From contig JAETNS010000001.1 in the NCBI GenBank assembly GCA_021772015.1, positions 207,462 through 271,461 of the forward strand: 64,000 nucleotides of DNA. The letters run 5' to 3'. Of the stretch, positions 21,626 to 29,540 are shown in pieces (the first letter of the stretch is position 1; every line of letters begins with the position of its first letter). Source of the DNA: Prevotellaceae bacterium. GTDB lineage: Bacteria; Bacteroidota; Bacteroidia; Bacteroidales; Muribaculaceae. Position numbers and translations under genes: made by a program. The notes under the pieces are model-generated. The model saw only the letters and a list, made by a program, of their open reading frames with translations, made no database searches and was not told the DNA's origin.

Positions 21626-21997
21626 TCATCTGACGATCAAACGGCCTACCCATACCATCAATACGCCAAATATCACGCTTGCCAGCAGATACAAGACTGA
21701 CATACCCCATTCCCCCTTGTTTCCCATATTCCATAGTTCGTTGGCAAAGGCGGAGAAGGTCGTGAAGCCTCCGCAGAAGCCGGCTATCAGCACCGCGCTT
21801 TCCGCAGTGGTGGTGATCCTGGATTTCTCCAGAATGCCAAGTATCAATCCTATGAGTAAACAACCGACGATATTGACGATGAAAGTCCCCAGCGGGAAAT
21901 CCCCGTGAAACAATCTGCGGCTCCAGTGACATACAAGATAGCGTCCACATGTCCCTACAAATCCGCCACATCCGGCAAGAAGCATTGTCTTTATCAT
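21626..21997 (-). CDS. crcB: Fluoride channel Fluc/CrcB
   Basis: 123 residues with four hydrophobic segments; a dual-topology inner-membrane dimer exporting fluoride. Family marks are the N-terminal 'GGFVGTCGRYL', 'PLGTFIVNIVGC' with the conserved Asn, and 'GFCGGFTTFSAFANE' with the Phe-box residues and sodium-site region. I chose the ATG at 21997 because it places the glycine motif at the usual distance; a start eight codons earlier (22021) is possible. No clear fluoride riboswitch was found upstream. It is a single gene, facing the FKBP gene. Confidence 0.93.
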   Translation of the reverse strand: MIKTMLLAGCGGFVGTCGRYLVCHWSRRLFHGDFPLGTFIVNIVGCLLIGLILGILEKSRITTTAESAVLIAGFCGGFTTFSAFANELWNMGNKGEWGMSVLYLLASVIFGVLMVWVGRLIVR

Positions 21998-22183
21998 TTT
22001 TCCTCGATTGAAACATTTCATTAACGAAAGACCATTACGAATTAGTCTGTGATCACAGGTTTATTTGGGATTTTGACCGGCAGATGTGAACTAATCCCGG
22101 AGGATGGCGTTATTAATGACAAGAGAAGGCATTTTACTGACGTTATTAAAAAGTCTACCACTCAAAAATGATTATCCTTCTCG

Positions 22184-22229
22184 GCCCGCCCTCCCCGCCG
22201 GAGGTGTCGGGCTCTTTTGTGTGTTTTTT
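22184..22229 (+). terminator. Orphan plus-strand terminator
   Basis: Within the 340-base gap between crcB and the GH13 gene, GCCCG/CGGGC and CCTCC/GGAGG form a stem followed by TTTTGTGTGTTTTTT. Both neighbouring genes are on the minus strand, so this has no obvious transcript to end. A 45-codon plus-strand frame (22104-22241) runs through it but is not convincing. I see nothing else in the gap except the next hairpin. Confidence 0.5.
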
Positions 22230-22255
22230 CATATAAGATAATCCAGCCGTTTATG

Positions 22256-22311
22256 AATATGAAAACTGCCCGTGGTTTCCATTACTGAAACCCACAGGCA
22301 GTTTTCATATT
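22256..22311 (-). terminator. Terminator of the GH13 gene
   Basis: AATATGAAAACTGCC pairs perfectly with 22297-22311, and the inner bases (GTGG, TTTC) extend the stem. It lies 27 bases after the stop of the gene at 22338 on the minus strand. Confidence 0.75.
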
Positions 22312-22337
22312 ACAAGTATCGTATGTCTCTTAAGATC

Positions 22338-23807
22338 TCATTTCACACGGCAGCATGGATATTTAGCCGCAGGAGTGGACAATACCACATAAGCTCCGGG
22401 GAGTAGTGTCGCGGGAATATCAGCTGTGGCGGCGGGTGCGAAAACGTTTGTCATTCCGGTTGTCGAGGGGGCAGCTCCTGTGAATTTCACGGCTTCCTCT
22501 TTCGATCCCAGGTTGACGGCTACAAGGACGCGTGAGTCACCCAACGAGCGTTCAAACACATACAGGTCGGGGGAGACGGTCGGGAAGCGCGTCATCTTCG
22601 CTCCTTCCGGATTGCCTGCCGCCAGCGCGGGATTGGCGTGTTTCAGGGCAGCCAGAGTCTGGTAGAAGGTGAAATATTCATTGCGTGGTTCCCATTGCGG
22701 AGCTTTGTCTTTCTCGAAGAACTCCAATGCCCGGTTCATGCCGGTCTCCTGGCCGGTGTAGATCAGTGGCATTCCAGGGAGGGTGAAACTCAACACTCCG
22801 AAGGCCTTTGTCAGGTTGCCGAGACGTTCGAACTCGGTGCCTTCCCATGAATTGAGGTCATGGTTGGTGATCATCTCCATCAGGTATGTGTCGGCGGGGA
22901 ATTCCTTAGCCTGCTGGTTGAGCAGCGAATCAATGGCCACGGCGTGTTTAACCGGAAACTTGCGGGGCTCGGTCTGTCCGTTGCGGGAGTCGACAAATGT
23001 ATATTGTCCCTGTGTGGCGGCAATCTCCGAGAAAAGATCTTTCATCGGCCAGTTGTAGCCCATATCGAAACCTTCCACCTGAAGTTCGGGTTTGGTGGCC
23101 TCGGCGAGCATGAAAAGTCCGGGTTGCGCCGCCATCAGTTGTGGACGGGCCTCATCCCAGAAATCTGTCGGGACCTCTCCGGCCACATCGCAACGGAACC
23201 CGTCTATTCCGGCCTCGGTGAGCCAGAACTTGAGCGCATCGATCATGCCGGCCCTCATCGCCGGGTTGGAATAATCGAACTTGTAAACGTCGGTCCAGTC
23301 ATACGGGCCGTACATCTCACCTTTGTCGTTGCGGACATACCAGTCGGGATGCTCCACGACCCAGGCATTGTCACATCCAGAATGGTTCGGCACCCAGTCG
23401 ATGATCACTTTCATTCCAAGGTCGTGGGCTTTCCTGACCGTGGTCTTGAAGTCTTCGAGATTTCCGAATTCAGGATTGACAGCCTTGTAGTCACGGACAG
23501 CGTAGTAGCTGCCGAGAGTCCCTTTGCGGTTCTTTTCCGAGATGGGATGGATCGGCATGAACCATAAAATATCCACCCCCAATTCTTTCAGACGCGGCAA
23601 TTCCTTGTCGAACGCCTGAAGTGTGCCCTCATCGGTAAACTGCCGTAAGTTCACCTCATAGATTACCGCGCTGCGGCTCCAACAGGGGTGTTTTACTTTT
23701 GTGGGTGCGGCCACAGGCACATTTACCTGCATTGTCTCCTGGGCTACTGCGTTAAGCCCCAGTATGGCGCATAGACCGCAGGCAACTCTTCTTAGAATCT
23801 TTTTCAT
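22338..23807 (-). CDS. Secreted GH13 alpha-amylase family glycosidase
   Basis: 489 residues counted from the ATG at 23807, which opens a normal signal peptide ('MKKILRRVACGLCAILG', cleavage near 'AVAQ'); the frame is open further upstream but the promoter lies inside that extension. The catalytic barrel has the GH13 regions: 'DWVPNHSG' (region I), 'GFRCDVAGE' with nucleophile D207, 'FMLAEATKP' with acid/base E236, and 'ITNHDLN' with D317. A short beta domain follows. It should hydrolyse alpha-1,4-glucans in the periplasm or at the surface. It stands alone, without a SusC/SusD pair in the window, but a second GH13 enzyme is at 33563. Confidence 0.92.
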   Translation of the reverse strand: MKKILRRVACGLCAILGLNAVAQETMQVNVPVAAPTKVKHPCWSRSAVIYEVNLRQFTDEGTLQAFDKELPRLKELGVDILWFMPIHPISEKNRKGTLGSYYAVRDYKAVNPEFGNLEDFKTTVRKAHDLGMKVIIDWVPNHSGCDNAWVVEHPDWYVRNDKGEMYGPYDWTDVYKFDYSNPAMRAGMIDALKFWLTEAGIDGFRCDVAGEVPTDFWDEARPQLMAAQPGLFMLAEATKPELQVEGFDMGYNWPMKDLFSEIAATQGQYTFVDSRNGQTEPRKFPVKHAVAIDSLLNQQAKEFPADTYLMEMITNHDLNSWEGTEFERLGNLTKAFGVLSFTLPGMPLIYTGQETGMNRALEFFEKDKAPQWEPRNEYFTFYQTLAALKHANPALAAGNPEGAKMTRFPTVSPDLYVFERSLGDSRVLVAVNLGSKEEAVKFTGAAPSTTGMTNVFAPAATADIPATLLPGAYVVLSTPAAKYPCCRVK

Positions 23808-23842
23808 GGTCGTAATATTGCAAATGGTTGGTTTTCCATTCA

Positions 23843-23874
23843 CAAATTTACAACCAATATTTAAATCTCCCAAA
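23843..23874 (-). promoter_or_regulatory. Promoter of the GH13 gene
   Basis: On the minus strand, TTTG (23874-23871), 20-base spacer, TAAATTTG (23850-23843). The predicted start is about 30 bases before the ATG at 23807, which supports that start. Confidence 0.85.
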
Positions 23875-23898
23875 TGCTTACGGCATATTAGAGCCAAG

Positions 23899-23974
23899 GC
23901 TCTCACAGATTACACGGATTACACAGGTTAACCATCCGTATGGCATCTGTGTAATCCGTGTAATCTGTGAGAGC
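23899..23974. repeat. Perfect 28-bp inverted repeat
   Basis: GCTCTCACAGATTACACGGATTACACAG (here 23899-23926) is exactly complementary to 23947-23974, with a 20-base loop. Each arm contains 'GATTACAC' twice. It lies between the 3' end of the helicase gene and the promoter of the GH13 gene. It may be a terminator, but its length and internal repetition look like a dispersed intergenic repeat. Confidence 0.85.
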
Positions 23975-23985
23975 TTGAAAAACAG

Positions 23986-26208
23986 TCAGACTGAGTCGTG
24001 ATTCTTCTCGCGGGAGATGAGAACCATGCGTATGTCATTGTAGTCAATTCCGGGGAGTGCTTCCAATAATGACGCGTAGCCGGCTTCGGGGCCTATGCGG
24101 TCAAGTACGGAATTGATGGCGTTGATAGCCACAGCCGGCAACACCTCCTCCAAAGTCAGCTTGTTGGCCTCCACACATTTGAGAAGGTGACCCGATATTG
24201 TCGAGATGGCCAGCCCGCGCTCATGGGCAATCTCCTCGCGGGAAAGCCCCTGTCGGAACAGTTTGTAAGTGATGTCGTAGGTTGATTCCTTAGGAGGACG
24301 CGCAGCCTTGGCGGCACGCTCCTTTGCCTTGCGTTGCAGCTCCTTTTCCTCGCGGCGACGCGCTTTGGTCTCCTCTGCGGGATCGCGGGTGGCTTTCATC
24401 CAGGCTTGCTGCTTGGATCCGAGGTAGTTGGAGATGGTGTAGCCATTCTCGTTGATGTCGCGCAGAAGATACAGGCGCGCGAGCACCGACTGCTTGAGGT
24501 CGAGGGTCAGCTCGGCCACACGTGTATTGGCTTTTTTGTTTTCGGTCTTGATCTTCCTGCAACGTTGGATGATGTTGCCGAAAACATCGACAAGTGTATT
24601 ATAGAAATACACGGCACTTTTGCGTACACGTAACAGGAAGTCTGGATCTGACAGGGTCGTCAATGTCATTGTCCTTATCACCGATATCCATTTGTCAGAG
24701 ACTTCAACGATTTTGCTCCGTAACAGTCCCGCGATACGGTCGAGGTCTGCGCTCTCCCGGGGGTAACTGTGGCGGTAAGTGGTGTATACCATGCGGGCGA
24801 GTGATTCCTCCCTGGTGACAATGTCACGGAATGTGAACAACTCTATCAGCAACTGTCGGTAATAGTCCCCTTTTATACCTTCGAGCATCTCAATGCTTCG
24901 CCGGGCAGCCTCCGACTGATGGGTTATATATTCCGCCACGGCCGGATCGGGTTGAAGCGATTCCTCGGCGATAGGGGTAGCCAGTACCATCCCTTCAAGT
25001 GTACGGCAGCGGCTCAGGGCGACATATACCTGTCCGGGAGCAAATGATGCCCCCGAGTCGATTATCACACGGTCAAAGGTAAGTCCCTGGCTTTTATGGA
25101 TGGTTATGGCCCAGGCCAGGCGCAGAGGCATCTGCGTGAATGTACCCTGTACCTCGGTCTCTATCGTGTTTGTCTGTTCGTTGACCTTGTAGCGGGCGTT
25201 TTCCCATACCTGCGGTGTAACTTCTATAGGAGTCTGGCGACCGGCCACACGGATTGACACGCTGTCCTTGTCGGCACGGAGGACATGGCCTATAAGGCCG
25301 TTGTAGTATTCATGGGAGGCTGTGTCGTTTTTGACAAACATGACCTGCGCTCCCGGTTTGATCTCCAATCTGTCGGCAGTAGGGTAGGCGAGTTCAGGGA
25401 ATGTCCCTTTGACTTGGGCGTGATAGATGACGGGAGCGGAAGGTAGTTTGCGCAACTGGGTCTCGTTGTAAGAATCTGCCGATGAATTATGGGTGGTCAG
25501 CCTTATGAATCCGCTTTCACCGTCTGGTATAAATGCCGGATTCAGACGGGAGTCCAACATCTTTCGGTCTGTATCAGAGAGTCGGTTGTCGCGAACGTGG
25601 TTTAGCAGTTCGACAAATTCTGCGTTCTGCTGTCGGAAAACTTTTTCCAGCCGTATTGTCACATAGGGGATCTGCGCCAACGCATGGCTGCCGAAAAAAT
25701 ATGGAGTGGAATAATGGTCGCGCAGGATCTCTTCGTCGCGCGGAGTCACTACCGGGGCGAGTTGTTGGAGATCGCCGATCATCAGTAGCTGTACTCCCCC
25801 GAAAGGACGTGAGTCACGGCGGTATTTTCTCAATGCGTTGTCGACAGCGTCGAGCAGGTCGGCCCTCACCATTGAGATCTCATCTATGACCAGCAGATCG
25901 ATCGACCTGATAACGCGGAGTTTATGTTTTGAGAAGCCATAATTGTCGCGGGTCTCCGCTCCGGGAATGTAAGGGGCAGGGGAGATCTGGAAAAATGAGT
26001 GGATCGTGACCCCTCCCGCATTGATGGCGGCCACACCGGTTGGGGCGACCACCACGGCGGTCTTCGCGCTGTTTTTCAGCACCTCCTTAAGGAATGTGGT
26101 CTTGCCGGTTCCGGCTTTCCCGGTCAGGAAAATGCTGACCCCGGTCCGTTCCACAAAATCCCATGCCCGCCGCAGGTTCTCGTCGGGCTTCATCATTGTC
26201 TGCTCCAT
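23986..26208 (-). CDS. PIF1-like superfamily 1 DNA helicase with C-terminal HTH
   Basis: 740 residues. Walker A 'LTGKAGTGKTTFL' (about 28-40), 'VVVAPTGVAAINAGGVTIHSF', Walker B 'LLVIDEISMV', 'LLMIGDLQQLAPV' and, near the C-terminal motor half, 'AWAITIHKSQGLTFDRV' and 'VYVALSRCR' are the PIF1/RecD2 motifs. A basic, Lys/Arg/Glu-rich linker is followed by a helix-turn-helix of the HTH_40 type seen at the end of RecQ helicases ('GLSREEIAHERGLAISTIS'). It probably unwinds DNA 5' to 3' in repair or replication. The predicted transcription start falls at the annotated ATG, so the true start may be Met5 or Met6 ('MMKPDENLRR'). Confidence 0.92.
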   Translation of the reverse strand: MEQTMMKPDENLRRAWDFVERTGVSIFLTGKAGTGKTTFLKEVLKNSAKTAVVVAPTGVAAINAGGVTIHSFFQISPAPYIPGAETRDNYGFSKHKLRVIRSIDLLVIDEISMVRADLLDAVDNALRKYRRDSRPFGGVQLLMIGDLQQLAPVVTPRDEEILRDHYSTPYFFGSHALAQIPYVTIRLEKVFRQQNAEFVELLNHVRDNRLSDTDRKMLDSRLNPAFIPDGESGFIRLTTHNSSADSYNETQLRKLPSAPVIYHAQVKGTFPELAYPTADRLEIKPGAQVMFVKNDTASHEYYNGLIGHVLRADKDSVSIRVAGRQTPIEVTPQVWENARYKVNEQTNTIETEVQGTFTQMPLRLAWAITIHKSQGLTFDRVIIDSGASFAPGQVYVALSRCRTLEGMVLATPIAEESLQPDPAVAEYITHQSEAARRSIEMLEGIKGDYYRQLLIELFTFRDIVTREESLARMVYTTYRHSYPRESADLDRIAGLLRSKIVEVSDKWISVIRTMTLTTLSDPDFLLRVRKSAVYFYNTLVDVFGNIIQRCRKIKTENKKANTRVAELTLDLKQSVLARLYLLRDINENGYTISNYLGSKQQAWMKATRDPAEETKARRREEKELQRKAKERAAKAARPPKESTYDITYKLFRQGLSREEIAHERGLAISTISGHLLKCVEANKLTLEEVLPAVAINAINSVLDRIGPEAGYASLLEALPGIDYNDIRMVLISREKNHDSV

Positions 26209-26212
26209 GACA

Positions 26213-26243
26213 CAAAATTACTGAAAATGCCGTTAACAGCAAA
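26213..26243 (-). promoter_or_regulatory. Promoter of the helicase gene
   Basis: On the minus strand, TTTG (26243-26240), 19-base spacer, TAATTTTG (26220-26213). The last base of the -7 box is only four bases from the ATG at 26208, so the mRNA would be leaderless or translation starts a few codons later. Confidence 0.65.
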
Positions 26244-26292
26244 ATCTGTTTCCCGAGAGCAGGCTTTAAAAGTCTTATCACATTAGTGGAAA

Positions 26293-26943
26293 TCACCTGT
26301 TGCTTTCCAGCCATTTTGTCCTAACCGTGTCTGGTAAATGCTTTACCGAAAAATCGGAGAATGTGACCTTGAATCCGTTTCCGTCGGGGCATGCACCCAT
26401 CATTCCGATTCTGACCGGACGGTTGGCCTCCATCCAGGCGTTACGCATAAGTATGTATTCCTTATCGTCAAAGGAATAAAAAATTTCAATCGCGTCCATA
26501 CGGCGCACAGCTTTGATCCATACCGATTCTATCGGATTATCAAGGGCTATCACGCTCCAATCGGATGTGTGATGGGTCACGACAGTGCTAAGATTATATT
26601 TCCCGTCAACATATTCGATACCGGCCTTTATGTAGTTCTCATGGTCAAGCCGTATCATCAATCCTGCCTGATCAAAACGAATCTTGTAGTTTCCCGTCAC
26701 CTTGACTTTGGCTTCAAATTCGCCACCATATTCGCTGTAATAGAATGGAGCGTCATCTACCGTAAATCCATAATGAGATATGCGCCAATAGTCACTTTTG
26801 GGTGTCACCGTCATGGAGAGCTTATTATCGGATATGCTCCAATCGCTTGGTTCATTGAACCAGTTCATCTTCTCAAGGGTCTGGGCTTCTGATACCAGAC
26901 AGGAAAAGAGAGATAATAGTAAGAATAAAAGTTTGGTCCTCAT
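26293..26943 (-). CDS. Secreted DUF1349 protein
   Basis: 216 residues with a signal peptide (1-20, ending 'SEAQ') and one concanavalin-like domain of the DUF1349 family. Typical stretches are 'WRISHYGF', 'GEFEAKVKV', 'FDQAGLMIRLDHENYIKAGIEYVDG' spread over about 75-115 and 'HHTSDWSV'. These proteins are jelly-roll beta sandwiches related to carbohydrate-binding or lectin-like domains; no activity is known for sure. It is divergent from the LuxR-type regulator at 27070 and shares a palindromic promoter region with it, so the regulator may control it. The helicase start lies 84 bases downstream. Confidence 0.85.
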   Translation of the reverse strand: MRTKLLFLLLSLFSCLVSEAQTLEKMNWFNEPSDWSISDNKLSMTVTPKSDYWRISHYGFTVDDAPFYYSEYGGEFEAKVKVTGNYKIRFDQAGLMIRLDHENYIKAGIEYVDGKYNLSTVVTHHTSDWSVIALDNPIESVWIKAVRRMDAIEIFYSFDDKEYILMRNAWMEANRPVRIGMMGACPDGNGFKVTFSDFSVKHLPDTVRTKWLESNR

Positions 26944-27009
26944 GTTTCGATAGCTGTAAAGGGCTGGTCATCTTCCAAAATGTATGATGGGAATGACCAT
27001 ATAAATTAT

Positions 27010-27025
27010 TACCTTTGCAAAGGTA
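27010..27025. promoter_or_regulatory. Palindrome made of two divergent -7 boxes
   Basis: TACCTTTG (27010-27017) is followed immediately by CAAAGGTA (27018-27025), a perfect 16-bp palindrome that gives a -7 box to each strand. A minus-strand TTTG lies 16 bases upstream of its box (27045-27042); the plus-strand -33 element is poor. The two promoters, for 26293 (-) and 27070 (+), would compete for polymerase. Confidence 0.65.
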
Positions 27026-27069
27026 GAACTTTGTTGAGCAACAAACAATGACTATAAATAACCATTTAG

Positions 27070-27807
27070 ATGAGCAACAGGCCCATACTTGACAGACTTC
27101 TGAAAAATCAATTGTCGCATTCGGGATTCTTCAATTTGCAGAATCTGTTATGCTATGCGGAGAATATGGCCACGATTGAAAATGTTGTGGTCGTTGTGAG
27201 TGATATCAAAAATAATGACAGTTATATATTTTCCGGCAAATTCGGTGCTGTGTTGGGAATTGGGGACTATAGGCATGAAAATTCCATTTGGGAAAATTCC
27301 ATTCTCAATCTGATGACCCAAGAGGAACAGGAAGAAAAGTATCTCGCAGAATTGAGGTTTTATAATTTTCTGCGGCATGTGCCACGAAATAAGCGTTCTG
27401 ACTTCTATCTGATGTCGAAGTTACGTGTCAGAGCTGTGGGAGGAGATGTACTCAATGTATTACATCGGATGTTTTATGTCTATCCGGTTGATTCCGACAT
27501 TGTATGTTACGCATTGTGTATGTATGGATGTCTGCCATTTGATTTTGTCGGTAAAAGTTATGCCGTCAATTCCATCACGGGTGTTACCGAAGAACTTACT
27601 CCTGAAAAGGATATTTCGATTTTGACCAAAAGGGAGCTGCAGATCCTAAGGCTTGTTGATACCGGCAGCACAAGCGCGGTGATTGCGGATATATTATCGA
27701 TCAGCAAAAATACAGTCAGCAGGCATCGTCAGGAAATATTGGCAAAGTTAAATGTGAAAAACTCAATGGCTGCTTGCAGGATCGCCAAAGCGATGAAGAT
27801 AATTTAA
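27070..27807 (+). CDS. LuxR-type helix-turn-helix regulator
   Basis: 245 residues. The last 65 form a LuxR/GerE DNA-binding domain: 'LTKRELQILRLVDTGSTSAVIADIL' at about 190-215, then the recognition helix 'ISKNTVSRHRQEILAKLNV'. The N-terminal 180 residues have no receiver Asp site and look like a PAS-like sensing domain of the kind common in orphan Bacteroidales LuxR proteins. The ligand is unknown. It is divergent from the DUF1349 gene with overlapping promoters, so mutual or autoregulation is plausible but unproven. Confidence 0.85.
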   Translation: MSNRPILDRLLKNQLSHSGFFNLQNLLCYAENMATIENVVVVVSDIKNNDSYIFSGKFGAVLGIGDYRHENSIWENSILNLMTQEEQEEKYLAELRFYNFLRHVPRNKRSDFYLMSKLRVRAVGGDVLNVLHRMFYVYPVDSDIVCYALCMYGCLPFDFVGKSYAVNSITGVTEELTPEKDISILTKRELQILRLVDTGSTSAVIADILSISKNTVSRHRQEILAKLNVKNSMAACRIAKAMKII

Positions 27808-27860
27808 AGCATATATTAAATACCCTCTAAGCAACTTGTCCTTAATTGACAGTATACGCA

Positions 27861-27906
27861 GAGGGCGGGAATCCGTGTGGAGGTTAGTCCCGGATTCCCG
27901 CCCTTT
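27861..27906. terminator. Two-way terminator
   Basis: GGGCGGGAATCCG (27863-27875) pairs exactly with 27891-27903, then TTT. It lies between the convergent LuxR-type and histone H1-like genes. Confidence 0.8.
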
Positions 27907-27932
27907 AAAGCGGTATGGAATGACTGGTCGGG

Positions 27933-28109
27933 TCAAGCCTTGGAGGCATCGAGGGAAGCCTTGCGGAATTCCTTCATTGCCTTCTCGATTTCGAGGGAAG
28001 CCTTGCGGGCACGGGTGCCGGCTGCCTTGTTGCCATTTTCAAGCTGGGCCTTGGCCTCTTTCTGGAAGGCTTCGTAAAGGGAAGCTACCTTTTCTACTAA
28101 TTCTTTCAT
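27933..28109 (-). CDS. Histone H1-like mini-protein
   Basis: A 58-residue protein below the usual length cut-off: it begins 'MKELVEKVASLYEAFQKEA' and ends 'KASLDASKA'. About one fifth of residues are Lys or Arg and another fifth Ala, and 'RKASLEIEKAMKEF' and 'RKASLDASKA' form an internal repeat. This is the pattern of the histone H1-like (Hc1-like) proteins widespread in Bacteroidetes, thought to bind DNA non-specifically. The ATG at 28109 lies about 90 bases below a possible promoter (TAACTTTG on the minus strand at 28207-28200). Confidence 0.85.
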   Translation of the reverse strand: MKELVEKVASLYEAFQKEAKAQLENGNKAAGTRARKASLEIEKAMKEFRKASLDASKA

Positions 28110-28250
28110 TGTCTAACAGTGTTGGATATTTAAGGATTTTGAGATGCTGATTGGTCGGGGTGTTAGATCACGACTGGAAGCATTCGCGATGATTTCTGGC
28201 AAAGTTAGCAAAAAAATGCTTAGATCAATGCGTTATGTCGGGAAAAACGA

Positions 28251-28308
28251 AAAAAATATATAAAAAATCAGGGTATAACGCCGAGTTGGCAGTATTTTAC
28301 CCTGATTT
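28251..28308 (-). terminator. Terminator of the threonine dehydratase gene
   Basis: AAATCAGGGTA/TACCCTGATTT (28265-28275 with 28298-28308) is followed on the minus strand by TTTTTTATATATTTTTTT. It lies 28 bases past the stop at 28336. Confidence 0.85.
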
Positions 28309-28335
28309 ATTCGGTTGACGGTATGTCGGAGGGTT

Positions 28336-29535
28336 TTATCTTACGGGGAAGCCGGCTTCCTCCAATGCGGCTGTCAGACGCTCGACATGGTGGTTGTCAA
28401 GGGTTTCCAGTTCAAGATGCAAGGTGCATGAATTTATCTGCGAGGCGGCCGACACCCGTTCATGGTTTACGGAAAGGACATTTCCCCCATGATCGGCTAC
28501 GACTTTCAGCACCTGCGAGAGTGTGCCGGGCTTGTCAGGCACTTCCAGTTCAAGCTGGCAAAGGCGGCCATTCTTGAGCAATCCGCGGTTGATCACGCGG
28601 CTGAGGATATTGACATCGATATTGCCGCCGGAGACGAGGCATACAACCTTTTTCCCGTCAATAGGAAGCTTGTTGAACATGGCGGCGGCCACGGCGGTGG
28701 CTCCGGCCCCTTCGGCGACGAGTTTCTGCTTCTCGATCAGGGCGAGTATCGCGGCTGCGATCTCGTCATCGTTTACCGTCACGATCTCATCGACATATTT
28801 TTCACATAGCTCAAAAGTGAGATCGCCCGGTTCCTTTACGGCGATGCCGTCAGCGATGGTCGAGACGGAGTCGAGATGAACCCTTTCATTTCTTTTCATT
28901 GATTCCGCCATGGAGGGCGCCCCGGCGGCCTGAACCCCGAAGACTTTTATGTCGGGACGCAATGTCTTGACAGCGAATGCGACTCCGGCTATGAGTCCTC
29001 CACCTCCGACCGGAACCACTATCGCTTCTACTTCCGGCATCTCCTCGAGGATCTCCAGACCGATCGTACCTTGTCCGGCAATGACTTTGGGGTCGTTGAA
29101 GGGGTGGACGAATGTGTAGCCTTTCTCCTCTTTAAGTTCCAATGCTTTGGCGTAAGCGTCATCATAAACTCCCGGCACAAGGCATACCTCCGCGCCGAGG
29201 CGTTTAGTGGCCTCGATCTTGGATATAGGTGCACCGGCAGGGAGGCATATCAGCGACTTTATGCCGTTATGGGTCGCTGCGAGAGCAACTCCCTGGGCAT
29301 GATTGCCGGCTGAGCAGGCGATCACACCGTGTTCTTTCTCCTCTTCGGTGAGCTGGGAGATCTTGTAGTAGGCCCCACGAAGCTTGAAAGCCCCGGTATG
29401 CTGTAGGTTTTCAGGTTTGAGGTATATGTCGCAGCTTTCTGAAAGTTGGGTCGGGCCTATGATCTTGGGGTGACGGGCCACATCGCGGAGCACCATCTGG
29501 GCGCGGTATATTTCGCCGATTGTCAGTTCTTCCAT
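28336..29535 (-). CDS. ilvA: Threonine dehydratase with ACT domain
   Basis: 399 residues; a PLP enzyme that deaminates threonine to 2-oxobutanoate, first step to isoleucine. The PLP lysine is K51 in 'HTGAFKLRGA'; 'CSAGNHAQG' and the phosphate-binding 'VPVGGGGLIAG' follow. From about residue 325 there is an ACT domain ('LELEVPDKPGTLSQVLKVV'), which usually binds an amino-acid effector. The short form with one ACT domain is standard in Bacteroidetes. It begins just 5 bases after the stop of the upstream NfnB-type gene, so the two are likely co-transcribed. Confidence 0.95.
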   Translation of the reverse strand: MEELTIGEIYRAQMVLRDVARHPKIIGPTQLSESCDIYLKPENLQHTGAFKLRGAYYKISQLTEEEKEHGVIACSAGNHAQGVALAATHNGIKSLICLPAGAPISKIEATKRLGAEVCLVPGVYDDAYAKALELKEEKGYTFVHPFNDPKVIAGQGTIGLEILEEMPEVEAIVVPVGGGGLIAGVAFAVKTLRPDIKVFGVQAAGAPSMAESMKRNERVHLDSVSTIADGIAVKEPGDLTFELCEKYVDEIVTVNDDEIAAAILALIEKQKLVAEGAGATAVAAAMFNKLPIDGKKVVCLVSGGNIDVNILSRVINRGLLKNGRLCQLELEVPDKPGTLSQVLKVVADHGGNVLSVNHERVSAASQINSCTLHLELETLDNHHVERLTAALEEAGFPVR

Positions 29536-29540
29536 GGGAG

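Noticed and set aside
22022..22130. Fluoride riboswitch upstream of crcB
   Set aside because: A GGATGG-like stretch exists only on the opposite strand and lacks the rest of the motif.
22104..22241. 45-codon plus-strand frame in the crcB-GH13 gap
   Set aside because: It runs through the orphan terminator and has no recognisable protein features or promoter.
27836..28150. 104-codon plus-strand frame
   Set aside because: It lies opposite the histone H1-like gene, which has the better composition, start and terminator.
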